13,948 bases of DNA from Milkweed yellows phytoplasma str. MW1. Lineage in GTDB: Bacteria > Bacillota_I > Bacilli_A > Acholeplasmatales > Acholeplasmataceae. The notes beneath the pieces are model-generated. The model was not told the DNA's origin. It did not search any database and saw only the letters and a list, made by a program, of their open reading frames with translations. Location: the NCBI RefSeq assembly GCF_000309485.1, contig NZ_AKIL01000006.1, positions 1-13,948 of the forward strand, written 5' to 3'. This document shows, piece after piece, positions 6,807 through 13,726 of the stretch. The translations under genes were made by a program, and so were the position numbers. Every line of letters starts with the position of its first letter. Position 1 is the first letter of the stretch.

Positions 6807-7311
6807 ATTTATCTATCAAATGAGAGACAAAATCAAAAACTGTTGCTGGAGATTGAGAAGTGACAAAATTATCGCTCACAACTGTTGGAATTTCACTTGT
6901 ATAATTGCCAGTAATATATTTCTCATAACCAGGATAACAAGTAAATTGATGATTTTCTAATAAATTAAGTTTCCCTAAGAAAGATGGCGCTGCACAAATA
7001 GATCCAATAATTTTGTTTCTATCGGCAAAATGTTTAATAATATCTAAAATAATTTGTAAGTCACGACCGTTTTCTTCTAATAATTGTTTTACATATGGGC
7101 CTCCTGGAAGAATTAAAAAATCATAATTATCATAATTCACTTGATCAATATACATATCTGCTTTAACTTGAAGTTTTTGCGATGAAAAAACATTTAAAGA
7201 TTCGTTTAATGTCAAAGTAGTAACGTCTAAATTTGTTTTTTTCAGCAAAGCCCTCGTTACTAAAGCTTCACAATCTTCAAAACCATTATATAAAACTAAT
7301 AAACCTTTCAT
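6796..7311 (-). CDS. DJ-1/PfpI (ThiJ/YajL-like) family protein
   Basis: The 171-residue protein has the flavodoxin-like DJ-1 fold signature. E15 in GFEDCEAL matches the conserved acidic residue of DJ-1. FLILPGG is at 65-71, the nucleophile elbow GSICAAPSFLG at 103-113 contains the conserved C106, and TCYPGYE is at 124-130. Bacterial members (YajL, YhbO, PfpI) are cytosolic and are linked to protection against oxidative and carbonyl stress; the enzymatic activity is debated. Here it would probably serve stress protection (inference). The start is fixed by an in-frame stop four codons upstream. The ribosome site is weak. It stands alone between two intergenic gaps. Confidence 0.9.
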   Translation of the reverse strand: MKGLLVLYNGFEDCEALVTRALLKKTNLDVTTLTLNESLNVFSSQKLQVKADMYIDQVNYDNYDFLILPGGPYVKQLLEENGRDLQIILDIIKHFADRNKIIGSICAAPSFLGKLNLLENHQFTCYPGYEKYITGNYTSEIPTVVSDNFVTSQSPATVFDFVSHLIDKLIV

Positions 7312-7457
7312 AATTCTTATTCAATCTTAAATATCATTATCTTTTAAAAATAAAAATACTTAATAAAATTGATTCTCCTTTTTTATATAAAGTTGCACAA
7401 AAATTTATCTTGTTTACTATTAAATTTTATCATTAATTTATGATTATTTTTATATTT

Positions 7458-7474
7458 TTTCATTATTAATGAAA
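7458..7474. repeat. 17-bp palindrome upstream of the DJ-1-like gene
   Basis: TTTCATTA-T-TAATGAAA is a perfect palindrome with a single-base centre, about 150 nt before the DJ-1-like start. It could be an operator; distance from the gene and A/T content keep this uncertain. Confidence 0.4.
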
Positions 7475-7518
7475 TTTGGTTAAATTTCTTCTGATGGTAA
7501 AATTTATTTTATCTTTGT

Positions 7519-7544
7519 TTAAAACCGGAAATTAAAACCGGAAA
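7519..7544. repeat. Perfect 13-bp tandem duplication containing CCGG
   Basis: TTAAAACCGGAAA occurs twice head to tail (7519-7531 and 7532-7544) with no mismatch. Each unit has a CCGG core, rare in this A/T-rich DNA. The two cores are 13 bp apart and, being self-complementary, could also pair across a 9-nt loop. Only two copies exist, so it is not a CRISPR array. Confidence 0.85.
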
Positions 7545-7600
7545 ACGATCTTTTTAAGGTATATTGGTTCTAAGGAAGAAAAAAATATTTGTTTTTAATA

Positions 7601-7638
7601 ATAACAATAAAAAAAGACTTTAATTTATAAAGTCTTTT
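7601..7638 (-). terminator. Rho-independent terminator after truB
   Basis: A perfect 10-bp inverted repeat (7612-7621 with 7629-7638, 7-nt loop) is followed on the minus strand by TTTTTTTATTG. A second 8-bp hairpin (7646-7653 with 7659-7666) sits between it and the truB stop codon, so transcription meets two hairpins in a row. Confidence 0.8.
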
Positions 7639-7667
7639 GGTTATGAAGCAAAAAAAGCTTTTGCTTA

Positions 7668-8519
7668 TTAGAAAAAATATCTAGGACGGTATTTATTTTT
7701 TTCAATTGGTTCATAATAAGCGATCCAATTTGCTTTTTGATCTAAAACCACGAAATGTTCATCAGTTATAATCTGTCTTTCGTCTAAATAAACACCGTTT
7801 TGCACCAATCTAACTAAATAATCGTTTAAAACGATTTGTTTATGATTTTGAAATAAGATTTTAACATCGTTTAAATCGTCTAAACTAACCTCATCAATTG
7901 TTTTAGCGTGTTTCCGATAATAAGAACCAATTTGGGTTCTTGTTAAAGATTGTAAAGAACCGTAAGTATTCATTTTTTCCCCAATATCTCTCGCTAAGCT
8001 TCTAATATAGGTTCCTTTAGAAACATTAGTCACGAATTCTATTTGATCGTTTTTTAACGCTGAAACCATCTCTAAATGATATATTTTAACTTTTCTAGGA
8101 GCAACATCTATCTCGATTTTTTTCCTGGCTAAATCATATAATTTTCCCCCTTTAACTTTAATAGCGGAATAAAGAGGAGGTTTTTGTAGATATTGTTTTT
8201 GATCGAAAAAAAGAAAACTTTCTTGTACCATTTCATTAGTCAAAGGCATTTCTTTTTGAGCGGTTAAAGTACCAGTTATATCTAAAGTGTCGTATTGTTT
8301 GTTAAAAACCATACTCCCCTGATAACCTTTATTTAAATTTTCAAACAAAAAAGCTAATTTAGTTGCTCGATTGATTAAAACGATTAAAAGTCCTTTCGCC
8401 ATAGGATCTAAAATCCCTGTATGACCTGTTTTAGCAAAATTAAATTTTTTTTTAATTTTATAAACGACATCATGTGATGTCATATTAGGTTCTTTATTTA
8501 TTAAAAAAAATCCATCCAT
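7668..8519 (-). CDS. truB: tRNA pseudouridine(55) synthase
   Basis: TruB converts U55 in the T loop of tRNAs to pseudouridine. The 283-residue protein carries motif II as GHTGILDPMAKG (32-43) with the catalytic D38. YQGS follows at about 66-69, then DTLD, the PPLYSAIKVKGGKLYDLAR block, and KGTYIRSLARDIG, which holds the conserved arginine of the family. The length is close to usual. The segment after YQGS, VFNKQYDTLD, departs from the common GxxTDT pattern. It starts 41 nt after the thioredoxin stop with a weak ribosome site, so the two genes are probably cotranscribed. A strong terminator follows. Confidence 0.95.
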   Translation of the reverse strand: MDGFFLINKEPNMTSHDVVYKIKKKFNFAKTGHTGILDPMAKGLLIVLINRATKLAFLFENLNKGYQGSMVFNKQYDTLDITGTLTAQKEMPLTNEMVQESFLFFDQKQYLQKPPLYSAIKVKGGKLYDLARKKIEIDVAPRKVKIYHLEMVSALKNDQIEFVTNVSKGTYIRSLARDIGEKMNTYGSLQSLTRTQIGSYYRKHAKTIDEVSLDDLNDVKILFQNHKQIVLNDYLVRLVQNGVYLDERQIITDEHFVVLDQKANWIAYYEPIEKNKYRPRYFF

Positions 8520-8560
8520 ATTTCATTATTAAACACTGCTTTCTTTTTGATCAAAAACAA

Positions 8561-8875
8561 TTATGCATTATTTTCTAAAAAAGATTTTAATTCTTCTGAA
8601 GAACAATAGCCTATTCTTCTTTTGATTTCTTTCCTGTTTTTATAAAAAACTAAAGTAGGGAAGGTGTTTACTTTATTTTCTTTCGTTATTTCTGGATGTT
8701 GATCAATATCAATTTTAACTAAAGAAATATTTTTATTTTTGGCAAAACATTCATCTAAAACAGGCGTTAATTTTTGACAAGGATAACACCAAGAAGCGTA
8801 AAAATATACTAAAACGAATTCTTGTTGATTAATTAACTGTTGAAAATCTATTTTTGGAGTAGTGTTGTCTGACAT
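8561..8875 (-). CDS. trxA: Thioredoxin with CYPC active site
   Basis: A 104-residue, single-domain cytosolic thioredoxin-fold protein expected to reduce protein disulfides. The fold is clear: FVLVYFYASWCYPCQKL with redox cysteines C30 and C33, VKIDIDQHPEI (53-63), the cis-proline in NTFPT (P73) and FYKNRKEIKRRIG. The active site is CYPC, not the CGPC of classical thioredoxins, which usually shifts redox potential; C43 and C91 are additional cysteines. There is no signal peptide. The ribosome site AGAAAGG lies about 10 nt before the ATG. It is upstream of truB and probably shares its transcript. A thioredoxin-like protein with a specialised partner is possible; general thioredoxin is the simplest reading. 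Confidence 0.85.
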   Translation of the reverse strand: MSDNTTPKIDFQQLINQQEFVLVYFYASWCYPCQKLTPVLDECFAKNKNISLVKIDIDQHPEITKENKVNTFPTLVFYKNRKEIKRRIGYCSSEELKSFLENNA

Positions 8876-8921
8876 TTGTGCATAACCTTTCTAAATTATA
8901 TTCAAAATTATTTTCTAATCG

Positions 8922-8952
8922 ATATCATAAAATGATATTCATCATTATTATA
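8922..8952 (-). promoter_or_regulatory. Candidate trxA -10 box with adjacent palindrome
   Basis: A perfect TATAAT on the minus strand (8952-8947) is followed about 8 nt later by the palindrome ATATCAT-TTT-ATGATAT (8938-8922), which would cover positions about +2 to +18 of the transcript. No good -35 box is seen. A second TATAAT nearer the gene (about 8897-8902) competes as promoter. If the first is used, the palindrome is placed like a repressor operator. Confidence 0.4.
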
Positions 8953-9014
8953 ATATATTGTCTCTTTTAAAAAAAATATTTACTCCTCAAAGAAGCATAT
9001 TGTCTAGATATAAA

Positions 9015-9049
9015 AAACATTAAAAAAGACCTTTTTAAAAATAAGGTCT
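9015..9049 (-). terminator. Rho-independent terminator after the ABC transporter gene
   Basis: The stem AGACCTT/AAGGTCT (9027-9033 with 9043-9049, 9-nt loop) is followed on the minus strand by TTTTTTAATGTTTTTT. It lies 19 nt after the stop codon. Confidence 0.75.
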
Positions 9050-9068
9050 AAATAAAAATTTGTTGTAA

Positions 9069-10574
9069 TTATTTATTTGCGATAACATCAATTGGCTTTT
9101 TGCGCGATAATGTGTAAATTGGAAGAGCAATAGAAAGGAATGTTAAAACGTAAACAAATAAATATTCCGCTCCTAAAATCCACCAAAATCTAAGCGTTGC
9201 CATTATTAAAAAACCTTTAAACCTTGCTTCTATTAACAAATAGAAAACTAAAATTAATATATTAATGGTTGTTGCGTAAATAAATCCTTCAGATAAGAAT
9301 ATTTTAGAAACTGTTGAACCTCGCGCTCCTAAAGCCCTTAAAGAACCAATTTCTTTCTTTTTCAATTTAATGCTGGTGTTGAAATACATGTATATCAACA
9401 TAAAGGCAATAAAACTCATAACTATTAAAACAATAATACAACTATGGCGAAAATGATCAAACTGTTCTTTTGTAGCATTATATTCTTGTTCAATCCGCCA
9501 ATTTACACCGTCTTCAATTTGTTTTTTCATTTCAGGGCTCGCATTTTCATAACCTGGAATTTTATTTAAGGCATGTTTCTGTAATGTTTCTTTAAAAAAA
9601 AGAAAAGTTTGTACAATGGTTGCAAAAATATTCGCCGTCCAAGCAACAATGAGCGCCGAAAACACTAATAAAACTTTTTTAGTTTTGAAAGCAGAAGCCC
9701 CCATTTTAAAAGCTTTTTTCCAAGGAAGTTGACTAGAAACATTTTTAAACATTACTGGTTGTTCTTCTAGAAGAACTTCTTGTGTTGGCGCAAATCCTTC
9801 TTTATGAGCGTTTTTAGCTTGATCTTGAATTTGTTGAATCATGTCTTCGTTTAAAACTTGTCCTTTAGTGAACTTAGGTTGTTTAGTTTTAACTAAGTTT
9901 CGGTCTTTAGTTAAATCTTCTATAATTTGACCATCTTTTAATTCGATCACACGATCTCCATATTTAAAAGCACTTTCAACATCGTGAGAAATTATAAGAA
10001 CTAATTTATCTTGTGATAATTTTTTTAAAATATTAAAAATTTGTTCGCCAGTTTTCGAATCCAGGTTCCCCGTTGGTTCATCCGCTAAAATAATCTCCGG
10101 ATTTTTAACCAAAGCCCGAGCGATGGCTATTCTTTGTTTTTGTCCACCTGATAATTCGCTAATTTTTCTTTCTTCATAACCTAAAAGTTCCATTTCTTTT
10201 AATAAGTTATAAATTAGTTTATTGTCCGGTTTTTGACCCTGAAGCTCATTTGCTAAAGCGATATTTTCATAAACATTCATACTTTCTATTAAATTAAATT
10301 CTTGGAAAATAAAGCCTAAAACGCCGTTTCGATAGTTGTCTAAATCATTTTGTTTTAATTCTTTTATAGAAAACTTATTAATTAATATATCTCCACTATC
10401 GCACTTATCAATTCCTCCCAACAAGTTTAAAAGAGTCGATTTCCCTGATCCTGATTTTCCTAAAATAAAGATTAAACCTTTATTAGGCAATCTTAAAGAG
10501 ACATTATTTAAACCTATTGTAGGTACGCCGGTTTTAGTAACAAAATCCTTATTAATTTTGATTAACTCAAACAT
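9069..10574 (-). CDS. ABC transporter, ATPase fused to FtsX/MacB-like permease
   Basis: One 501-residue chain holds both halves of an ABC system. The ATPase spans about 1-225: Walker [10 protein letters not shown] (39-47), Q-loop FQEFNL (90-95), signature LSGGQ (141-145), Walker B IILADE (161-166), D-loop GNLD and H197. This resembles the LolD/MacB/FtsE subfamily. A linker (225-300) leads to an FtsX-like permease with membrane segments at about 301-325, 378-399, 428-449 and 463-489, and only about 52 residues between the first two. [13 protein letters not shown] (405-417) and the ending [11 protein letters not shown] are typical FtsX-family positions. Such proteins are often mechanotransmission-type exporters or antimicrobial-peptide and lipoprotein systems; the substrate is unknown. 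A good AAAAGGAT ribosome site lies 7 nt before the ATG. It has its own leader and terminator. Confidence 0.9.
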   Translation of the reverse strand: MFELIKINKDFVTKTGVPTIGLNNVSLRLPNKGLIFILGKSGSGKSTLLNLLGGIDKCDSGDILINKFSIKELKQNDLDNYRNGVLGFIFQEFNLIESMNVYENIALANELQGQKPDNKLIYNLLKEMELLGYEERKISELSGGQKQRIAIARALVKNPEIILADEPTGNLDSKTGEQIFNILKKLSQDKLVLIISHDVESAFKYGDRVIELKDGQIIEDLTKDRNLVKTKQPKFTKGQVLNEDMIQQIQDQAKNAHKEGFAPTQEVLLEEQPVMFKNVSSQLPWKKAFKMGASAFKTKKVLLVFSALIVAWTANIFATIVQTFLFFKETLQKHALNKIPGYENASPEMKKQIEDGVNWRIEQEYNATKEQFDHFRHSCIIVLIVMSFIAFMLIYMYFNTSIKLKKKEIGSLRALGARGSTVSKIFLSEGFIYATTINILILVFYLLIEARFKGFLIMATLRFWWILGAEYLFVYVLTFLSIALPIYTLSRKKPIDVIANK

Positions 10575-10604
10575 TTTTAAATCCTTTTCTTTTTAAAATA
10601 AATT

Positions 10605-10664
10605 GAACTAGTTCTTTTTTAATTTTGTAAAATGGAAAGGTTAAAAGTTTACTAGTTGACTTTT
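10605..10664 (-). repeat. Two CTAG-centred palindromes in the ABC transporter leader
   Basis: GAACTAGTTC (10605-10614) is a perfect 10-bp palindrome. A 22-bp imperfect palindrome centred on ACTAGT lies at 10643-10664, with perfect outer arms AAAAGT/ACTTTT. Centres are 44 bp apart, about four helical turns. Both lie between the candidate promoter and the start codon, as operator sites or leader RNA hairpins would. Confidence 0.45.
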
Positions 10665-10684
10665 ATTTTTTTCCTAATCAATTT

Positions 10685-10715
10685 ATTTTAACACAAAAGA
10701 AATCTTTTTTGACAA
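10685..10715 (-). promoter_or_regulatory. Weak candidate promoter of the ABC transporter gene
   Basis: TTGTCA (10715-10710) and TAAAAT (10690-10685) on the minus strand are separated by 19 nt, longer than the preferred 17. The location between the yhaM terminator and the ABC gene supports a promoter somewhere here, but the exact boxes are uncertain. Confidence 0.3.
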
Positions 10716-10751
10716 AAATAAAGCTCCTTGTTTGAAATAAAACACGTCCTT

Positions 10752-10787
10752 AATTGTAAAAAAAAGAAATCTTGGAAGATCTTTCTT
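10752..10787 (-). terminator. Terminator at the end of yhaM
   Basis: A bulged stem (AAGAAA 10764-10769 with TTTCTT 10782-10787, continued by ATC/GAT inside) is followed on the minus strand by a run of eight T. The outer arm touches the yhaM stop codon at 10788-10786. It would separate the degV-cca-yhaM unit from the ABC gene. Confidence 0.6.
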
Positions 10788-11751
10788 ATTCTTTATTCTT
10801 GTCTTTTGCGTCAAATAAAGGTTTATAAAAATTTCTTTTACCTACAGCTGATAAGGGTTCTGAAAATTCTCCCAATGGAGTTTTTTCTAAAAGTTCTCCC
10901 AAAGTGGTTAATTTAGCGTCTATATCGTCTAAATGCCATAATAAAAGCGCTTCGCTAGTTTGAGGTCTTTTAGATGCTCCATATTCTAAAAGTCCGTGAT
11001 GAGAAATTAATAAGTGTTTTAATAATGTTACTTCTTCTTTATCTTGATAACCTAAATTCAGCGCTTCTTCATGAATGTTGTTAGAACCTAACACTAAATG
11101 ACCTAATAAAGAACCTTCTTTTAAATATTTTTTTTGGGAAAAATCGAATTCTTCTATTTTAGCCATATCATGTAAAATAATTCCAGCATACAATAAATCA
11201 ACGTTTAAAAAAGAATGAATTCGTACGAAAGATTCAGCTGATTTTAACATATTAGTCGTGTGATAACCTAATCCGCCGTAATAATTATGATGCGTTTTTA
11301 AAGCTGCCGGCCAAATCAAAAAAGAAGTTTTATTTTTCAAATATAAATTAGTCGTGATTTCTTTTAATATTTTATTTTGAATTTTATCTAAATAAGTTTG
11401 AATTATTTCATCCACTAAAGCGAATGAAATAGGAGAACAATTAAAAAAATGCGAATAAAGTTCATAAGTTTGTTGATAATCTAATACATTCTCTATTAAA
11501 GTGTAATCTTGACAAATAAAGACCGTATTTTCTTTTTTTTCAACACAAATAACCGTAAAAAGATAAATCTTATCTTTAATGGGAGGAGTATATTGAGGTT
11601 CTAATTTAATGTTAACGCATTTTTCTTCAGGTAAAGAAATAGTCGTATTATAGAAGTCTTCTCCTTGGTTGATGCCAGTTACCTTCCCTATTAATTGATA
11701 TTTTTTACCAATTTTTTGTTCTTTTAAAATATTACTTTGATTTTTATACAT
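10786..11751 (-). CDS. yhaM: 3'-5' exoribonuclease YhaM (OB fold plus HD domain)
   Basis: YhaM-type enzymes degrade RNA from the 3' end and serve in mRNA turnover. With the start chosen here the protein has 321 residues, close to B. subtilis YhaM (about 314). An OB-fold nucleic-acid-binding region (about 12-90) precedes the HD phosphohydrolase domain: H164 in LGYHTTNML, the HD pair in ILHDMAKI (194-195), SHHGLLEYGASKRP (250-263) and the DDIDAK block (275-280). The open frame extends upstream to a GTG at 11823 that shares one base with the cca stop, and to an ATG at 11808, but neither has a ribosome site. The ATG at 11751 has AAAGAGGA 6 nt upstream. It lies downstream of cca in the same unit. 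Confidence 0.88.
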   Translation of the reverse strand: MYKNQSNILKEQKIGKKYQLIGKVTGINQGEDFYNTTISLPEEKCVNIKLEPQYTPPIKDKIYLFTVICVEKKENTVFICQDYTLIENVLDYQQTYELYSHFFNCSPISFALVDEIIQTYLDKIQNKILKEITTNLYLKNKTSFLIWPAALKTHHNYYGGLGYHTTNMLKSAESFVRIHSFLNVDLLYAGIILHDMAKIEEFDFSQKKYLKEGSLLGHLVLGSNNIHEEALNLGYQDKEEVTLLKHLLISHHGLLEYGASKRPQTSEALLLWHLDDIDAKLTTLGELLEKTPLGEFSEPLSAVGKRNFYKPLFDAKDKNKE

Positions 11752-11757
11752 CTTTTT

Positions 11758-11765
11758 TCCTCTTT
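11758..11765 (-). promoter_or_regulatory. Shine-Dalgarno site deciding the yhaM start
   Basis: AAAGAGGA on the minus strand is spaced 6 nt from the ATG at 11751. The upstream GTG (11823) and ATG (11808) lack any purine-rich site at useful distance, so this site favours the shorter protein. Confidence 0.6.
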
Positions 11766-11822
11766 TTAATTCATTTATAAAAAAACCTTTATAAGTTAAT
11801 TTTTCCATACTTTTTGTCTTCA

Positions 11823-12767
11823 CTATTTATTTAAATTTAATTGTTTTTTTATTTGTTTATTTAAAGAAGAATGTTGTTGAGTGTTGTATTCTGATAAGAG
11901 ATAATGTTGTTTTTGATACCAAAAAGCTATTTGTTGAAATAAGGTTTTTTCTTCTGATTTAAAAGGATAATCATTGATAATTTTTGGTTCCAAAAGAAAA
12001 GCTAAACTAAAAAATAATTCGTAAGTAAAATGGTTTATTTTATGTTCTAAGGTGAAAATAACAATTTTTTTAAAACTAGTTAGCACTTCAAGAGCGTTAT
12101 GTTCTCGTAAAGAATGAAACGCTTTGGCAAGATTTTTCTGTTTTAAAATTTTTTTCCATTCTTTTAATAAAGTTTGCGGTTTTATTTTTGCCAATAAAAC
12201 AATATTTTCTTTTAAAACTTTTTGCGTTTCAACTTCCAAATCAAAATTCAATTTAGCTTGTAGATAAAAAATCCTCATCATCCTTAAAGCGTCTTCTGTT
12301 AATTTTTGATACGGATCACCTACTGTTCTAATCAGTTTTTTGGCTAAATCTTGCTTTCCGTTAACATAATCGATTATTTCATCATCTTCATTTAATAGTA
12401 AGCTATTTATAGTGAAATCGCGTCTCATAAGATCTATTTTAATATCAGAGATAAAAGTTATTTCTGAAGGATAACGATGTGAGAGGTATTTCCCTTCTTT
12501 GCGATAAGTAGTGATTTCAAAAGAATGCCCTTCCCAAAAAATTTTTAAAGAACCATATTTCAGACCAGTAGGAACAGAAGGAAATAATTTTTGCACCACA
12601 GAAGGATGGGCGTTAGTAGTAATGTCTACATCAGAAAAAGACACATTTAACAATAAATCTCTTATTGCTCCACCAACGATAAAAGCTTCAAAATGGTTTT
12701 TTTTTAAAATTTTTAAAACTTTTTGAGCTGTCTTTATTTTATCTATTTGTTTATGATTAACTTTCAT
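11823..12767 (-). CDS. cca: CCA-adding tRNA nucleotidyltransferase (class II), short C-terminus
   Basis: The enzyme adds or repairs the 3' CCA of tRNAs. Class II motifs are present; with residue 1 at the upstream ATG (12806) they are FIVGGAIRDLLL (42-53), SDVDITT with the metal-binding D59 and D61, RRDFTINSL (128-136) and EDALRMMR (171-178). The start used here is residue 14 of that frame: it has AAAGAGA 5 nt upstream and still leaves about 29 residues before VGG, as in relatives. The 12806 start would overlap degV by 8 nt and remains possible. The protein is 314-327 residues, some 70-90 shorter than Bacillus-type enzymes, the shortage being in the C-terminal tRNA-binding part; no HD domain is seen. 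Because the tRNA in this window encodes its own CCA, repair may be the main role (inference). Confidence 0.9.
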   Translation of the reverse strand: MKVNHKQIDKIKTAQKVLKILKKNHFEAFIVGGAIRDLLLNVSFSDVDITTNAHPSVVQKLFPSVPTGLKYGSLKIFWEGHSFEITTYRKEGKYLSHRYPSEITFISDIKIDLMRRDFTINSLLLNEDDEIIDYVNGKQDLAKKLIRTVGDPYQKLTEDALRMMRIFYLQAKLNFDLEVETQKVLKENIVLLAKIKPQTLLKEWKKILKQKNLAKAFHSLREHNALEVLTSFKKIVIFTLEHKINHFTYELFFSLAFLLEPKIINDYPFKSEEKTLFQQIAFWYQKQHYLLSEYNTQQHSSLNKQIKKQLNLNK

Positions 12768-12798
12768 AAAAGTCTCTTTTAGATTATTTTTTTGAATT

Positions 12799-13653
12799 TT
12801 ATACATCTTTTAAAATAATCCCTACTCCAACAACATTATTGCCAACATGAGCGCCTAAAGAAGGAGATGAAGGCATTTCTAAAATATCAGTTAAATTTAG
12901 TTCTTTTTCTAAAGCGACTTTAAAATCTTTTCTTAATTCAGGGTTTCCAGTAAATGACAAATGCAGAAGATATTTTTTATCTCTAGTATAATCTTTAATT
13001 TGGTCAATAATATAATCAAAAGCTTTTTCGGTAGAAAAAGTTTTTTGTATCATCACTATTTGACCTTTGTCATTTAGTTGTAAAATAGGTTTAACCCTAA
13101 AAAATCTTCCTAAAAAACCTTTTGTTTTAGTTAAACGACCGTTTTGGATTAATTGAGTTAAAGTATTAACAACAAAAAAAATCGTATTATTGGCTTTTAT
13201 TTTATCTAAATGTTGAATAACTTCCGGAACAGTAGCTCCTTGTTTAAATAAACGTAGTCCTTCCAGAGCGAAATAACCTTCCGAAAAACCAACTGTATTA
13301 GTGTTATAAGGAATCACTTCAATTTCGTCTTTCACTATTTTTTGCGCTTGAACGACACCATTATAAGTACCACTTAATTGGGCAGAAATAGTAGTCACTA
13401 AAACCCTTTTATAACCTTTTTGAGCTAATTTTTTAAAATAATTTACCAATTCGCCTACTGAAATTTGAGATGTTTTAGGCACGAATTTCGGATTTTTATT
13501 TAAAATTTCGTAAAATTCATAAGCACTTAAATTTTCTCCGTCTATATATTCTTTACCATCGATATAGATTTTAATCCTTATTAAATCAATTTCACCAGCT
13601 TCAGAATAATAATCCAAACAACTAGTTGAAGTAGAAACTACTTTTGTATTCAT
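12799..13653 (-). CDS. degV: DegV family fatty-acid-binding protein
   Basis: DegV proteins bind a fatty acid; in Firmicutes the FakB members present it to the kinase FakA for phosphorylation and entry into phospholipid synthesis. The 284-residue protein shows TSQIS (61-65), the SGTYN loop (94-98), NGRLTKTKGFLG (171-182) with FRVKPIL, and the C-terminal SLGAHVGNNVVGVG (265-278). The usual N-terminal DS motif is replaced by STSTSCL. No fakA-like gene is visible in this window, so a Fak pathway is only a possibility. The ATG at 13653 has a purine-rich but imperfect ribosome region, and an extended -10 promoter lies about 65 nt upstream. It is the first gene of the degV-cca-yhaM unit. Confidence 0.93.
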   Translation of the reverse strand: MNTKVVSTSTSCLDYYSEAGEIDLIRIKIYIDGKEYIDGENLSAYEFYEILNKNPKFVPKTSQISVGELVNYFKKLAQKGYKRVLVTTISAQLSGTYNGVVQAQKIVKDEIEVIPYNTNTVGFSEGYFALEGLRLFKQGATVPEVIQHLDKIKANNTIFFVVNTLTQLIQNGRLTKTKGFLGRFFRVKPILQLNDKGQIVMIQKTFSTEKAFDYIIDQIKDYTRDKKYLLHLSFTGNPELRKDFKVALEKELNLTDILEMPSSPSLGAHVGNNVVGVGIILKDV

Positions 13654-13717
13654 ATTTCTTTTTGCCCTTTGCCCTCTAATGTACTTGAAATTTAAACATA
13701 AATTGTTTTATATCAAC

Positions 13718-13726
13718 ATTATAACA
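13718..13726 (-). promoter_or_regulatory. Extended -10 promoter of degV
   Basis: TGTTATAAT on the minus strand gives a perfect -10 box (13723-13718) with the TGn extension. It lies about 65 nt before the degV start. There is no good -35 box, which extended -10 promoters tolerate. Confidence 0.5.

Larger units (their letters stand above)
7312..7611. other. Gene-free stretch with palindrome and tandem repeat
   Basis: I see no convincing ORF or known RNA gene in these 300 bases. They hold the leader of the DJ-1-like gene, with GGAG at about 7375-7378 too far from the ATG to be its ribosome site, a palindrome at 7458-7474 and the tandem duplication at 7519-7544. Only the last two stand out from the A/T background. 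Confidence 0.4.

Noticed and set aside
7519..7544. CRISPR-like repeat
   Set aside because: Only two 13-bp units with no spacers and no cas gene in the window.
10336..10596. Plus-strand open frame over the ABC Walker A region
   Set aside because: Antisense shadow of the ATPase domain, without a start signal.
10728..10916. Plus-strand 62-residue frame at the yhaM end
   Set aside because: It covers the minus-strand terminator and the yhaM C-terminus; no features of its own.
12511..12726. Plus-strand 71-residue frame
   Set aside because: Antisense to the catalytic motifs of cca.
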